A stretch of 64,000 bases of DNA from Bacteroidales bacterium UBA4893 (GTDB lineage Bacteria > Bacteroidota > Bacteroidia > Bacteroidales > P3). The position numbers were made by a program, and so were the translations under genes. Numbering within the stretch: the first letter of the stretch is position 1; each line of letters starts with the position of its first letter. This document shows positions 33,944 through 42,541 of the stretch, piece after piece. Below the pieces are notes generated by a model. That model saw only the letters and a program-made list of their open reading frames with translations, did no database searches and was not told the DNA's origin. The stretch lies in assembly GCA_002399025.1 (NCBI GenBank), contig DHCV01000013.1, forward strand, positions 1-64,000, read 5' to 3'.

Positions 33944-35284
33944 ATGTTTAGAATAAAATATTTATTATTTCTAATTCCCCTCTTTTTAGTTTCTTGTGTT
34001 GAAGAAGACCCAATGTTAGGAATGGGTTTGGTTGAAGAATCCGACAAGGTAAATGCGAATATTTATGATAAGTTTGATATAAATGCATTCCTGTTTCATG
34101 AGGATTCTTTAAAAACAAATGATTATCATTATATGACCTTAGGTACTTATACAGATAATTATTTTGGGAAGGTTACCACATCAATGTTTTCACAAATAAG
34201 TTTATCTTCAACAACGATTGATTTTAATTTTTATAAAAATAAATCTGACTCAATTGTACTTGCATTAACTTATGCTGGGGCATTCACAAAAGATACCTCC
34301 ATAAAGTCAATGGAAATGCAGATAGAAATATTTGAAATAACAGAACAATTTGTCGATTCATTATCCTATTACCAACAATCCTCAATGCAATATAATCCAG
34401 TTCCAATTGTAACTCAAAATGTGATTATTGCTCCAAGAGATAGTGTGGAAATTACTGGAGGAAAATTACCAGCTCATTTAAGGGTTAATTTAGGAAATGA
34501 TTTTCTCCAAAAGATTATTAATGCAGGGTATCATCCAAATAATAAAAGTTTCTTAGAGTTTTTTAAAGGCTTCTATATTAAGTTAAGCCCAACAGCAAAC
34601 TCCGATGCAAATGGAATGATAGCCTATTTTAATATGTATTCTTCCAACTCAGGAATGATGCTATATTATAAGGATAACGCAGGTAAGACTCAAAAGTATA
34701 ACTTCTTGTTTGATCTGACTTCAAGACGTTTCACTCATATAGATTATGATTTTTCAGCTTCCGAAATTTCTCAATTTTCATCAAAAAGAAAATTACCAAC
34801 AGATACTTTAGATTGTAATTCCAGCACTGGAAGAATTCATTTAGCAACATTAGGAATTAGTGCAGCTAAGCTAAATATTAAAGACCTAATGCAATGGTAT
34901 AATGATTCAACTCAAAATTTAGGAGGCTTTAATCAAGCGATGCTCATACTTCCTGTAAATGATGATTATATTGCAAGTGTTGGAGGAACACAAAACATTC
35001 CTGCCAAAATTATTTGCTATAGAATGGACGAGAATGGTAAATTGACATACATTCATGATGCTTTTTCCTCTGCAGAACAATTTATGGGAACCTTCGATAA
35101 AACTACTAACTCCTATAGAATGCGTATAACTTCACACCTCCAAAACTATTTGAATGGTAATATAAAATCTTCTGACATTTATCTTATGCCAGACAATAGA
35201 ACATCAACTGCAGCAAGAGTAATTCTCAATGGACCAAAAAATTCAACAAGACCTGCAAAAATTGAAATCATTTATACACGATGA
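33944..35284 (+). CDS. DUF4270 lipoprotein
   Basis: A 446-residue lipoprotein (LLFLIPLFLVSCVEE, lipobox Cys near 18) of the Bacteroidetes family DUF4270. Typical features are the N-terminal CVEEDPMLGMGL stretch, LGTYTDNYFGKVTTSMFSQI, FYKNKSDSIVLALTYAG and the C-terminal segment ending in KIEIIYTR. The family is thought to sit at the outer membrane; its function is unknown. It follows the half glycogen synthase by 59 bp and overlaps the MORN-repeat gene by 4 bp (ATGA), so the two are translated together. Confidence 0.88.
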   Translation: MFRIKYLLFLIPLFLVSCVEEDPMLGMGLVEESDKVNANIYDKFDINAFLFHEDSLKTNDYHYMTLGTYTDNYFGKVTTSMFSQISLSSTTIDFNFYKNKSDSIVLALTYAGAFTKDTSIKSMEMQIEIFEITEQFVDSLSYYQQSSMQYNPVPIVTQNVIIAPRDSVEITGGKLPAHLRVNLGNDFLQKIINAGYHPNNKSFLEFFKGFYIKLSPTANSDANGMIAYFNMYSSNSGMMLYYKDNAGKTQKYNFLFDLTSRRFTHIDYDFSASEISQFSSKRKLPTDTLDCNSSTGRIHLATLGISAAKLNIKDLMQWYNDSTQNLGGFNQAMLILPVNDDYIASVGGTQNIPAKIICYRMDENGKLTYIHDAFSSAEQFMGTFDKTTNSYRMRITSHLQNYLNGNIKSSDIYLMPDNRTSTAARVILNGPKNSTRPAKIEIIYTR

Positions 35285-36546
35285 AAAAGCTTCTTTTTTT
35301 ACTGATTTTTATTAATATTTTATTCCTATCTTCCTTTGCTCAAAAGGAATATACTGAGTATTGGAAGAGTGGTAGCGTTTCAACCAAAGGATTTAAGTCC
35401 GACAAAGGAGTAAGGGTTGGAAGTTGGACTTGGTTCTATGAAGATGGAACAAAGGATCATGAAGGTAAATACGACGATAGAGGAAAGAAAATTGATACTT
35501 GGATATATTATTATTCTAATGGAAAGGTAAAGAAACAAGAATGTTATTCAGATAATGGCTTCGAAAAGGCATACTATAATAATGGACAACTCTATTATTC
35601 TGTTGAAATCATTGATGGTAAGAAAGTAGGAGATTACAAGGAATATCACAAAGATGGAAAGGTTAAGATGATTGGTAAATATGTTGATGACCAGTTGGAA
35701 GGAGATGTTGTTTGGTGGTATGAGAATGGGAATAAGGAAATGGAAGGTAAGCTAAATAGAGGGCTTAGAGAAGGCAATTGGAAATATTACTATCATTCAA
35801 ATGGTGTGTTGGGAAGCGAAGGGGCATATTCAAATGATAAAGAAACAGGAACTTGGATATACTATTACGAAACCAAAGAAAAATGGAGAGAAGGGAGTTA
35901 TATAAATGGTTTGAGAGAAGGTGAATGGATAACTTATTACGAAAATGGTAATACACTTCATAAAGGGAGCTATCTTAATGGTTTGGAAACTGGTGTGTGG
36001 GAAAGCTGGTATGAAAATGGGAGCAAGAAAGACAAAGGCTCCTTTGTAAAAGGTAATCTATCAGGGAAATGGAATCATTGGTATGAAGATGGGAAATTGA
36101 AAACGGAAATCTCATACAAGGATGGATTAAAAGACGGACAAGAAAAGCTTTATGATGAAAGGGGAGAAATGTTTCGCTATTCCGAATATAAGGAAGGGAA
36201 ATTTCACGGAAAGGTTGAAAGATATTCAGAAAGAAAGATTTTGATTGAAAGGACAAACTATAAAGACGGATTAAAAGAAGGGCTTTCAACTTTCTACTAT
36301 TTGCAAGGTGCAAAGCAAAGAGAGCAGAATTTCAAGAAAGGGAAACCCGATGGTAAGTGGACAGAATACCATGAAAATGGGAATAAGGCAGCCGAAGGAT
36401 ATTATTCCAATGGGAAACAGGTTGGGGATTGGTATAGTTACGACAGATATGGAAATAAGTCCTCATTAGTTAAATATAATAATGGGAAAAGAGTTTCTCA
36501 AGAAGTTTTCAAAAAAGATAAAACCCCAAAATCTAATACGTTTTAA
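35281..36546 (+). CDS. Exported MORN-repeat (YwqK-like) protein
   Basis: A 421-residue protein made almost wholly of about 24-residue MORN-variant repeats after a signal peptide (LLFLLIFINILFLSSFAQ). Repeats follow the pattern WYENG-K---G-Y--G---G-W--YY, for example WWYENGNKEMEGKLNRGLRE and YYENGNTLHKGSYLNGLETG; about fifteen can be traced from residue 25 to 410. Such proteins are often labelled 'toxin-antitoxin YwqK family antitoxin', but no toxin gene is next to it and it is exported, so that label is not supported. MORN proteins usually make a long beta-sheet scaffold. The 4-bp overlap with DUF4270 suggests a shared job at the outer membrane. Confidence 0.85.
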   Translation: MKKLLFLLIFINILFLSSFAQKEYTEYWKSGSVSTKGFKSDKGVRVGSWTWFYEDGTKDHEGKYDDRGKKIDTWIYYYSNGKVKKQECYSDNGFEKAYYNNGQLYYSVEIIDGKKVGDYKEYHKDGKVKMIGKYVDDQLEGDVVWWYENGNKEMEGKLNRGLREGNWKYYYHSNGVLGSEGAYSNDKETGTWIYYYETKEKWREGSYINGLREGEWITYYENGNTLHKGSYLNGLETGVWESWYENGSKKDKGSFVKGNLSGKWNHWYEDGKLKTEISYKDGLKDGQEKLYDERGEMFRYSEYKEGKFHGKVERYSERKILIERTNYKDGLKEGLSTFYYLQGAKQREQNFKKGKPDGKWTEYHENGNKAAEGYYSNGKQVGDWYSYDRYGNKSSLVKYNNGKRVSQEVFKKDKTPKSNTF

Positions 36547-36565
36547 TGCTTAAATAAACTTATAA

Positions 36566-37165
36566 ATGCAAAGTCTTAATGAATTATTGGAGTATAGAAT
36601 TATTCTTGCATCAAAATCGCCAAGACGCTTAAGTTTATTAGAACAAATGGGATTTAAGGTTGAGGTTGAGAAATTGGATGTTGAAGAAGATTATCCTCTC
36701 GAAACTTATTATTCCGCAATTCCAGAATTTTTAGCAGATAAAAAAGCCAAAGCCTTTGACATTGCAAAGCTTGGTGAAAAGGATATTTTGCTTACAGCAG
36801 ATACTATGGTCTTCCTTAATAAACAAATAGTTGATAAGCCAAAGGATAGGGAAGAGGCAATGATTCTATTGAAGAATCTATCAAATCAAACACACAAGGT
36901 CATCACAGGCTGCACCCTAAAAACAAAATCTAAATCAATATCTTTCTCTGCAAAGACTGAGGTTAGTTTCAAAGCCCTTACCGATGAGGAAATAACATAT
37001 TATATTGATAACTACAAACCCTACGACAAGGCAGGCTCCTATGGCATTCAGGAATGGATAGGTCTTATTGGGGTTGAAAAGATAAAAGGATGCTACTATA
37101 ATGTTATGGGGCTGCCAACTCAAGAGATTTTCAGACAAATTAACCATATAATAAATTCAAAATAA
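36566..37165 (+). CDS. maf: Maf family nucleotide pyrophosphatase
   Basis: A 199-residue Maf/YhdE-type pyrophosphatase, which removes dTTP, UTP or modified nucleotides from the pool. Motifs: IILASKSPRRLSLLEQMG at the start, the catalytic LTADTMV, KPKDREEAMILLKNLSNQTHKVITG, and YDKAGSYGIQEWIGLIGVEKIKGCYYNVMGLP. It is complete and cytoplasmic. It starts 19 bp after the MORN gene and ends 2 bp before the response regulator, so it may share their transcript. Confidence 0.95.
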   Translation: MQSLNELLEYRIILASKSPRRLSLLEQMGFKVEVEKLDVEEDYPLETYYSAIPEFLADKKAKAFDIAKLGEKDILLTADTMVFLNKQIVDKPKDREEAMILLKNLSNQTHKVITGCTLKTKSKSISFSAKTEVSFKALTDEEITYYIDNYKPYDKAGSYGIQEWIGLIGVEKIKGCYYNVMGLPTQEIFRQINHIINSK

Positions 37166-37167
37166 GT

Positions 37168-37863
37168 ATGGCAAACGAAGAATATAAAGTATTGATAGTT
37201 GATGATGAGGAAGATATTTTAGAATTTCTCTCCTACTCATTAGCAAAGGATGGTTTCATTACCAAAACTGCCAATTCGGGTAAGGCTGCAATTGCATTGG
37301 CAAAAGAGTATATACCAGATATAATTGTTTTAGATGTTATGATGCCTGGCATTGACGGAATTGAAACCTGCACTGAGCTTAGAGCAATTGATGAATTGAA
37401 AAATACTATGATAGTTTTCCTCACTGCCAGAAATGAAGACTATTCTCAAATTGCAGGATTTGGAGCTGGTGCTGACGATTATGTTTCAAAACCAATCAAG
37501 CCCAAAGTCTTATCTTCTCGACTTAACGCTCTTTTGAGAAGAAAGCCAGTAACAAATTCAAAACAAGAAACAAGTGATAATATTCTTGTTAGGAATGGTT
37601 TAACAATAGATAGAGAAAAATATATTGTATTTGTTCAAGACAGAGAAGTAATTCTTTCAAAAAAAGAATTTGAACTACTTTATTTCTTAGCATCCAAACC
37701 AAATAAGGTTTTCACAAGAGATGAAATATATTCTGCTGTTTGGGAAGATGGAATAATTGTTGGAGAAAGAACAATTGATGTTCATATCCGCAAACTAAGA
37801 GATAAACTAAAGATAGACAATATTAAAACTTATAAAGGAGTTGGTTATAAATACGAAGAATAA
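37168..37863 (+). CDS. OmpR/PhoB family response regulator
   Basis: A 231-residue response regulator. The receiver domain (about 5-120) has the acidic pocket VDDEED, the phosphorylated Asp in IIVLDVMMPG (about Asp54), the conserved Thr in VFLTAR, and Lys in YVSKPIKP. The C-terminal winged helix (about 135-230) has EVILSKKEFELLYFLASKP and TIDVHIRKLRDKL. The partner kinase starts 5 bp downstream. The signal and targets are unknown; it lacks the PglZ-type domain of PorX, so it is not that T9SS regulator. Confidence 0.94.
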   Translation: MANEEYKVLIVDDEEDILEFLSYSLAKDGFITKTANSGKAAIALAKEYIPDIIVLDVMMPGIDGIETCTELRAIDELKNTMIVFLTARNEDYSQIAGFGAGADDYVSKPIKPKVLSSRLNALLRRKPVTNSKQETSDNILVRNGLTIDREKYIVFVQDREVILSKKEFELLYFLASKPNKVFTRDEIYSAVWEDGIIVGERTIDVHIRKLRDKLKIDNIKTYKGVGYKYEE

Positions 37864-37868
37864 AGAAG

Positions 37869-38906
37869 ATGAAAATAAAGTCTTTAACAATAAGAATTAT
37901 TATCTTTTCCTCACTCCTGTTTATAGCCCTTTTGACAGGAATACTTGTTTGGTTTAAGGACAATTTCTTTTTCCCAACAATTGTAGCCGCCTTTGTTTTT
38001 ATCTTTTCCAACTATTTCTATGTTAAATACACAATCGATAGAGAATTTTACGATAAGGTAAGAACAATTTACAAGAATATCTACAACTATAAAGTATCTA
38101 AAATAGACCTAAAACATAGAATAAAATCTTCAAAAATTGGACTTGACGACGTAAAGCAAGAAGTATCCGATTGGATGGACGAAAATGTTAAGCAGATAAC
38201 CAATATGATTGCCCTTGAACAGTATAGAAAGGAATATATTGGCAATGTTGCTCACGAACTCAAAACCCCAATCTTCAACATTCAAGGCTATGTCTCCACC
38301 CTGCTTGATGGAGCAATGGAAGACCCCCATTTAACCAAGAAATACCTAATAAGAGCAGAAGCAGGTATAGATAGATTAATTGCCATAGTTCAAGATTTAG
38401 ACACCATAACCCAATTGGAGCTCGATGAAGTGCAGCTTCAGATTACCAATTTCAACATTGCACAACTTATTGATGAACTTATTGATAGTTTTGAATTGAA
38501 AGCCTTTGGCAGAAAGGTATCATTGGTATTTCATAATTCAGAACCTGCAGTTGTTCAGGCAGATAAGAGCAGAATAAGGCAGGTTTTGGCTAATTTGATA
38601 GAGAATGCAATAAAATACAGTAAAGATGAGAATGGGGAAGTAAGGATAAAGATTTTTGATATGGATGATCAATACCTTATTGAAGTATCAGATAAGGGCA
38701 TAGGCATTGAAGAGAAAGATATAGAAAGAGTCTTTGAGAGATTCTACAGAACAGATAAGGCACGCTCCAGAGAATATGGAGGCACAGGATTGGGCTTAGC
38801 GATAGTAAAGCACATAATAGAAGCACATAATCAAACAATCAACGTAAGGAGCGCCATAGGACAAGGAACTGTCTTTGGGTTTACCCTCAAAAAACACGTT
38901 GAATAA
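37869..38906 (+). CDS. Sensor histidine kinase (PhoR-like)
   Basis: A 345-residue membrane histidine kinase. Two adjacent N-terminal membrane helices (about 7-27 and 33-52) leave almost no periplasmic loop, so it probably senses a membrane or cytoplasmic signal or works through a partner. The H box is NVAHELKTPIFNIQGYV (phosphorylated His near 133), followed by N box NLIENAIKYSKDENG, G1 VSDKGIGIEEKD, F box FERFYRTDKARSR and G2 GGTGLGLAIVKHII. It is paired with the preceding regulator and ends at a strong terminator (38954-38990). Confidence 0.94.
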   Translation: MKIKSLTIRIIIFSSLLFIALLTGILVWFKDNFFFPTIVAAFVFIFSNYFYVKYTIDREFYDKVRTIYKNIYNYKVSKIDLKHRIKSSKIGLDDVKQEVSDWMDENVKQITNMIALEQYRKEYIGNVAHELKTPIFNIQGYVSTLLDGAMEDPHLTKKYLIRAEAGIDRLIAIVQDLDTITQLELDEVQLQITNFNIAQLIDELIDSFELKAFGRKVSLVFHNSEPAVVQADKSRIRQVLANLIENAIKYSKDENGEVRIKIFDMDDQYLIEVSDKGIGIEEKDIERVFERFYRTDKARSREYGGTGLGLAIVKHIIEAHNQTINVRSAIGQGTVFGFTLKKHVE

Positions 38907-38953
38907 TTCCAAATATTAAATTCCTCTCCTCTAAAACTTAATATTTATTACAC

Positions 38954-38990
38954 AAAACGAAGTTTAGACTAACCTAAACTTCGTTTTTGT
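38954..38990. terminator. Strong terminator after the two-component system
   Basis: Arms AAAACGAAGTTTAG (38954-38967) and CTAAACTTCGTTTT (38974-38987) form a 14-bp stem with a 6-nt loop. A and T tracts at the stem ends let it act in both directions. Confidence 0.9.
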
Positions 38991-39017
38991 GAATTTAAAT
39001 AAGGAGTTTATGAATAC

Positions 39018-39094
39018 GAAATGCCATTTCGTTTCAATGAAATGGCATTTCACTTATAACGAAATGCCATCTCGTCAAAACGAAATGCCATTTC
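39018..39094. repeat. Palindrome array C: four 13-bp units at 21-22 bp period
   Basis: Units start at 39018 (GAAATGCCATTTC), 39039 (GAAATGGCATTTC, the exact reverse complement), 39061 (GAAATGCCATCTC) and 39082 (GAAATGCCATTTC), 21, 22 and 21 bp apart, with spacers of 8-9 bp. Each unit is an inverted repeat around a central C or G, so orientations run +, -, +, +. Confidence 0.85.
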
Positions 39095-39218
39095 ATTTCA
39101 TCAAAACAAAGATTAAGTGTCGTAAAGTCCTTATTTTCTTTCCTTTAAACTTGTAGTATTATTTAATTACAAAAGACTGATTGGAGATTTCTTTATTAAA
39201 AGGAAAGGTTAATTAATG

Positions 39219-39293
39219 TGGAGCGTAGGGGAGTCGAACCCCTGACCTTTAGACTGCCAGTCTAACGCTCTAGCCTGCCTGAGCTAACGCCCC
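39219..39293 (-). tRNA. tRNA-Ala (anticodon GGC)
   Basis: On the minus strand the acceptor arm GGGGCGT pairs with ACGCTCC, including a G3:U70 wobble, the main identity element of tRNA-Ala. The anticodon loop CTGGCAG sits in stem TTAGA/TCTAA and gives anticodon GGC; the T arm has GGTTCGACTCC. The discriminator base is A and CCA is not encoded. Confidence 0.93.
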
Positions 39294-39355
39294 AAATCTT
39301 TGCAAAGATATAAATATATAAAGATATTCCAACAATTAGTTAAGTAAAAATATCT

Positions 39356-39925
39356 TTATGGTTTTTTATTGTATGCATTCATTGTCCTATCCATTCCAAT
39401 GGTTGAAAAGGATTTGATAATTTCAACTATTGTGTCGAGCTTTTGATTTATTGTCGCCATTTCTCCCTCATCCCATTTTCCCAAAACATAATCAACCTGC
39501 CTTCCCTTTGAGAAATTATCTCCAATCCCAAAGCGAAGCCTATTAAACTTATTGTGTCCCAAGGTCTCAATAATATGACTTAATCCATTATGCCCTCCAT
39601 CGCTCCCCAGCATTCGCATCCTTAGTGTTCCCAGCGGAAGAGCAATATCATCAAGTATAACTAAAATATTTTCAAGAGGAATATCCTCCTTATCCATCCA
39701 ATATTTGAAAGCCTTGCCGCTAAGATTCATATAGGTTGTGGGCTTTGCTAAGATAATTGACCTGCCTTTGAACTTGGTTTTGGCAATATAGGCATGCCTT
39801 TCCAATGAAAATACACAATCGGTTTGACTTTTTGCAAAGTAATCCAATGCCATAAATCCAATATTATGACGCGTGTTTTCATATTCTTTCCCAATATTCC
39901 CCAAACCAATGATTAGGTATTTCAT
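39356..39925 (-). CDS. pth: Peptidyl-tRNA hydrolase
   Basis: A 189-residue Pth that frees tRNA from prematurely released peptidyl-tRNA. Motifs: LIIGLGNIGKEYENTRHNIGF with catalytic His20, ILAKPTTYMNLSGKAF with the substrate-binding Asn, ILVILDDIALPLGTLRMRM with catalytic Asp, and GSDGGHNGLSHII. The length is normal. It lies downstream of rplY (68 bp gap) and prs on the same strand, a translation-related grouping common in bacteria, and reads towards tRNA-Ala. Confidence 0.95.
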   Translation of the reverse strand: MKYLIIGLGNIGKEYENTRHNIGFMALDYFAKSQTDCVFSLERHAYIAKTKFKGRSIILAKPTTYMNLSGKAFKYWMDKEDIPLENILVILDDIALPLGTLRMRMLGSDGGHNGLSHIIETLGHNKFNRLRFGIGDNFSKGRQVDYVLGKWDEGEMATINQKLDTIVEIIKSFSTIGMDRTMNAYNKKP

Positions 39926-39993
39926 TCTTATTATCTTTTAAAGTAAAATGGCGAACAATTACTGCTCGCCATCTCAAATAAATAACCTAATTA

Positions 39994-40560
39994 TTATTGA
40001 TTTGCTGCAGCTGCTGCCTGACGAGTTGATTTAACCCAAACAACAACCGAAGACTTAACATCTAATTTCTCAATATTTGGAATTTGAATTTCTTCTACCT
40101 TAATTCCTTGTGCAATGTTTAGGTTAGAAATATTAACTTCAACATATTGAGGCATATCGTTAGGAAGTCCTTTAAGCTTCATCTTACGAATCTTTGTTTC
40201 AAGTTTTCCCCCTTGCAATACTCCTGGAGCAACTCCAACTGTTTTTACAGGAACTGAAATTGTTATTGGTTTATCATCAAACAAACGTAAGAAGTCTGCG
40301 TGAATAACCTCATCACTTACTGGATGATATTGAATGTCTTGAAGAATAGTAAGAGTCTTCTTACCTTCAATATTCAATTCAATATAATTTGTGTCTGGAG
40401 TGAATAGAAGTGGTTTGAACTCTGTTGCAGGAACAGAAAAACGTACTTGTTCTTCTCCACCATACATTACGCAAGGAACTAAACCTTGTCTGCGAAGAGA
40501 TTTTGCATCTTTTTTCCCTACGTTCTCTCTTGGAGAACCGCTCATAGATACTGTTTTCAT
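39994..40560 (-). CDS. rplY: 50S ribosomal protein L25 (long, CTC type)
   Basis: A 188-residue L25/CTC protein, which binds 5S rRNA. The N-terminal L25 domain (about 1-90) includes GSPRENVGKKDAKSLRRQGLVPCVMYGG and ILQDIQYHPVSDEVIHADFLRL. The C-terminal TL5/CTC beta domain follows (PVKTVGVAPGVLQGGKLE, RKMKLKGLPNDMPQYVEVNI). The end is a short Ala/Gln tail (RQAAAAANQ). It lies between prs and pth on one strand. Confidence 0.95.
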   Translation of the reverse strand: MKTVSMSGSPRENVGKKDAKSLRRQGLVPCVMYGGEEQVRFSVPATEFKPLLFTPDTNYIELNIEGKKTLTILQDIQYHPVSDEVIHADFLRLFDDKPITISVPVKTVGVAPGVLQGGKLETKIRKMKLKGLPNDMPQYVEVNISNLNIAQGIKVEEIQIPNIEKLDVKSSVVVWVKSTRQAAAAANQ

Positions 40561-40615
40561 CTTTTTATATATTTATTTGTTTATTAATTTACCCTACTAT
40601 TAGGGCTTTTATTTT

Positions 40616-41611
40616 TTAAAACTTAATAGTAAGTCCTTTTTTGCTGATTGCCATTTCGTAGAAGTCAGCAATAGACTCATTAAACTCAACTCTGCGAATT
40701 GCTTCTGCAAAAATTGGAGCAACAGAAAGAGCTCTTATTTTTGAAGAAATTTGTTTTAGAGGAATTGTGTCAGTAACAATTAGTTCTTCCATTTGAGAAT
40801 TCTCAATCTTCTCAACAGCATTTCCACTTAAAACAGGGTGGGTAATCATTGCCCTAACACTCTTTGCACCTTTTGCCTTAATAACTTCAGCAGCTTTGCA
40901 AAGTGTATTTCCTGTATCAACAATATCATCAACCAAAATAACATGCTTGCCAGCAACATCACCAATCAATTGCATTGTACCAATTTCATTAGGCTTATTC
41001 CTTTGCTTGTAGCACATAACAAAACCACAACCCAATTTCTTTGCATACTCACTTGCTCTCTTAGTTCCTCCAACGTCAGGAGAAGCAAAAAGAACATCAT
41101 CCAAATTAAAATTCTCACTTGCCAATCCTCTCAAATAAGGAATGAAAATTGAAGAAGCATAGAGGTGATCCACAGGAACATCAAAGAAACCTTGAATTTG
41201 GTCGGCGTGAAGGTCAATTGTTATAACACGTGTAACCCCAACAGCAGTTAGTACGTCAGCTACAAGTTTTGCAGTAATTGGAACACGTGGTTTGTCTTTG
41301 CGGTCTTGACGTGCAAACCCAAAATAAGGAATAACTGCAATAATTCTCTTTGCCGAAGCTCTCTTTGCAGCATCAACATACATCAATAACTCCATCAAAT
41401 TATCAGAAGGAGCAAAGGTAGATTGAATAATAAATACGTCTCTTCCTCTAATGTTTTCTTCAAAAGAAGGTTGAAATTCTCCGTCAGCATATTGAAGAAC
41501 TTGTGAATCTCCAAGAGGTTTCCCATAAATGCTTGCAATGTCTTTTGCTAAATAAGCTGTTGCTCTTCCAGTAAAGATTGCAACACTATCCTTAGGTTTG
41601 CTTGTTTGCAT
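40616..41611 (-). CDS. prs: Ribose-phosphate pyrophosphokinase
   Basis: A 331-residue PRPP synthetase, which makes phosphoribosyl pyrophosphate from ribose 5-phosphate and ATP for nucleotide, His and Trp synthesis. Motifs: DGEFQPSFEENIRGRDVFIIQST, YFGFARQDRKDKPRVPI, VITIDLHADQIQGFF, and the PRPP-binding VILVDDIVDTGNTLCKAAE. The start is ATG 41609-41611; the frame extends two codons to a TTG. A minus-strand -7 box (TAATTTTG, 41649-41656) lies 38 bp upstream. Confidence 0.96.
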   Translation of the reverse strand: MQTSKPKDSVAIFTGRATAYLAKDIASIYGKPLGDSQVLQYADGEFQPSFEENIRGRDVFIIQSTFAPSDNLMELLMYVDAAKRASAKRIIAVIPYFGFARQDRKDKPRVPITAKLVADVLTAVGVTRVITIDLHADQIQGFFDVPVDHLYASSIFIPYLRGLASENFNLDDVLFASPDVGGTKRASEYAKKLGCGFVMCYKQRNKPNEIGTMQLIGDVAGKHVILVDDIVDTGNTLCKAAEVIKAKGAKSVRAMITHPVLSGNAVEKIENSQMEELIVTDTIPLKQISSKIRALSVAPIFAEAIRRVEFNESIADFYEMAISKKGLTIKF

Positions 41612-41648
41612 ATTCAATACTTAATATATAGTGATGTTTTTGAAAGTG

Positions 41649-41656
41649 CAAAATTA
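41649..41656 (-). promoter_or_regulatory. -7 promoter box of prs
   Basis: CAAAATTA on the plus strand reads TAATTTTG on the minus strand and fits TAnnTTTG. The predicted leader before the prs ATG is about 33 nt. Confidence 0.45.
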
Positions 41657-41694
41657 GTGAAGAAAATTGGAATAATAAAAAAAACTTAGGTTTA

Positions 41695-41725
41695 TTTGCA
41701 CAAAAAGAAATTATTTGTACCTTTG
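41695..41725 (+). promoter_or_regulatory. Promoter of tRNA-Leu
   Basis: TTTG (41695-41698) and TACCTTTG (41718-41725) with 19 bp between them form the best promoter match in the window. The mature tRNA starts 32 bp after the -7 box. Confidence 0.8.
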
Positions 41726-41756
41726 CACCCTTGTTTGAGTCAAAAGCAAAAGAAAT

Positions 41757-41840
41757 GCATCAGTGGCGGAATTGGTAGACGCGCTAGACTCAAAATCTAG
41801 TGAGGTAACACTCGTGCCGGTTCGATTCCGGCCTGATGTA
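41757..41840 (+). tRNA. tRNA-Leu (anticodon CAA)
   Basis: An 84-nt class II tRNA with a long variable arm (GTGAGGTAACACTC region). The acceptor stem GCATCAG pairs with CTGATGT, with G:U as the first pair. The anticodon loop CTCAAAA in stem CTAGA/TCTAG gives anticodon CAA. The D arm GGCGGAATTGGTAGACGCG is typical of tRNA-Leu. CCA is not encoded. Confidence 0.93.
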
Positions 41841-41841
41841 C

Positions 41842-41876
41842 AAAGGGATTTCAATTATTGAAATCCCTTTTTTGTT
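41842..41876 (+). terminator. Terminator of tRNA-Leu
   Basis: AAAGGGATTTCAA and TTGAAATCCCTTT (41842-41870) form a 13-bp stem with a 3-nt loop, followed by a T run that reaches the stop codon of the convergent gene. Confidence 0.92.
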
Positions 41877-42452
41877 TTAGTTAATCATATTGAAAAGACA
41901 TCCTATGTAAAGTCTCACTCCTTTGTGAAAGACATCTCTTGAAGGGGAAGTAACGTAATCTAATTTTGCACTAAGGTTTGCTTTTGATGAAATTTTAAAC
42001 TCGTAAGCAATAAATGGAGAAGTAATAATACTTCCTTTTTTATCCCATTTTACATAATCATAAGCACCTGAAGAATTATTATCAACAATAATCTCCATTT
42101 GCTTATTGCTGCCTCCTCCAATTGTTAGACCAATAATAAGTAATGATTTCTTATATGGTAAGATAAACTCTCCCAAAACTCCACCCCAACCAATGGAATA
42201 AAAACTACCATCCTTTTTGTAAGTAGCACTGCTTCCATACCCTTCACAACCTATTCTAAAATTATTACATACCTTAAATGTCAATTTACCCCCAATTCCT
42301 AATGCTATATCGTCAATACTTTTCAAATAACCAGCATTCAAGTACATTCCTCCAATAAGTTTTGCATCATGAATGTTTTGTGAATAGGAAGAAAAGGCAA
42401 TAAAAGAAAAACAAAGGATTAATAATTGTATTCTTATAAGTTTTTTAATCAT
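41877..42452 (-). CDS. Exported barrel-like protein of unknown function
   Basis: A 191-residue protein with a signal peptide (LIRIQLLILCFSFIAFSSYSQ). The mature part has repeated amphipathic beta-strands (GIGGKLTFKVCNNFRIGCEG, GGVLGEFILPY, SLLIIGLTIGGGSN, SPFIAYEFKISSKANLSAKL, VRLYIGCLF), so it probably forms a small outer-membrane beta-barrel. I see no family motif. It is isolated by terminators on both sides (41842-41876 and 42484-42517). Confidence 0.6.
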   Translation of the reverse strand: MIKKLIRIQLLILCFSFIAFSSYSQNIHDAKLIGGMYLNAGYLKSIDDIALGIGGKLTFKVCNNFRIGCEGYGSSATYKKDGSFYSIGWGGVLGEFILPYKKSLLIIGLTIGGGSNKQMEIIVDNNSSGAYDYVKWDKKGSIITSPFIAYEFKISSKANLSAKLDYVTSPSRDVFHKGVRLYIGCLFNMIN

Positions 42453-42483
42453 AGTTGCAAAAAGGTGTTTCTTAAGTATTAAA

Positions 42484-42517
42484 AAAATAAGGTTAAGTTG
42501 AAATTTAACCTTATTTT
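42484..42517 (-). terminator. Terminator of mscL
   Basis: AAAATAAGGTTAA (42484-42496) pairs with TTAACCTTATTTT (42505-42517), a 13-bp stem with an 8-nt loop. The A tract on the plus strand gives the T run on the minus strand. Confidence 0.85.
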
Positions 42518-42541
42518 AAAGATGATTATTAAGAAAAAACT

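Larger units (their letters stand above)
38907..39218. other. Intergenic region with terminator and palindrome array C
   Basis: This gap between the kinase gene and the convergent tRNA-Ala holds the terminator at 38954-38990, an AAATAAGGAGTT motif (38997-39008; reverse complement AACTCCTTATTT, also found at 60546 and 60567), array C (39018-39094) and GTCCTTATTTT (39127-39137). No gene is visible. Confidence 0.6.

Noticed and set aside
35975..36313. 112-codon open frame on the minus strand inside the MORN-repeat gene
   Set aside because: It mirrors the repeated codon pattern of the MORN gene and has no signal, motif or promoter of its own.
35281..36546. Antitoxin of a toxin-antitoxin pair (YwqK label)
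   Set aside because: The protein has a signal peptide and no toxin gene is next to it; the MORN scaffold explains the sequence.
37168..38906. PorX/PorY regulators of the T9SS
   Set aside because: The regulator is of the OmpR winged-helix type, without the PglZ-like domain of PorX, and the kinase is PhoR-like; no link to T9SS is visible in the sequence.
39219..39293. tRNA-Gly (GCC) on the plus strand
   Set aside because: The plus strand shows CTGCCAG, but the cloverleaf with TTCGA arm and G3:U70 acceptor forms only on the minus strand, giving tRNA-Ala (GGC).
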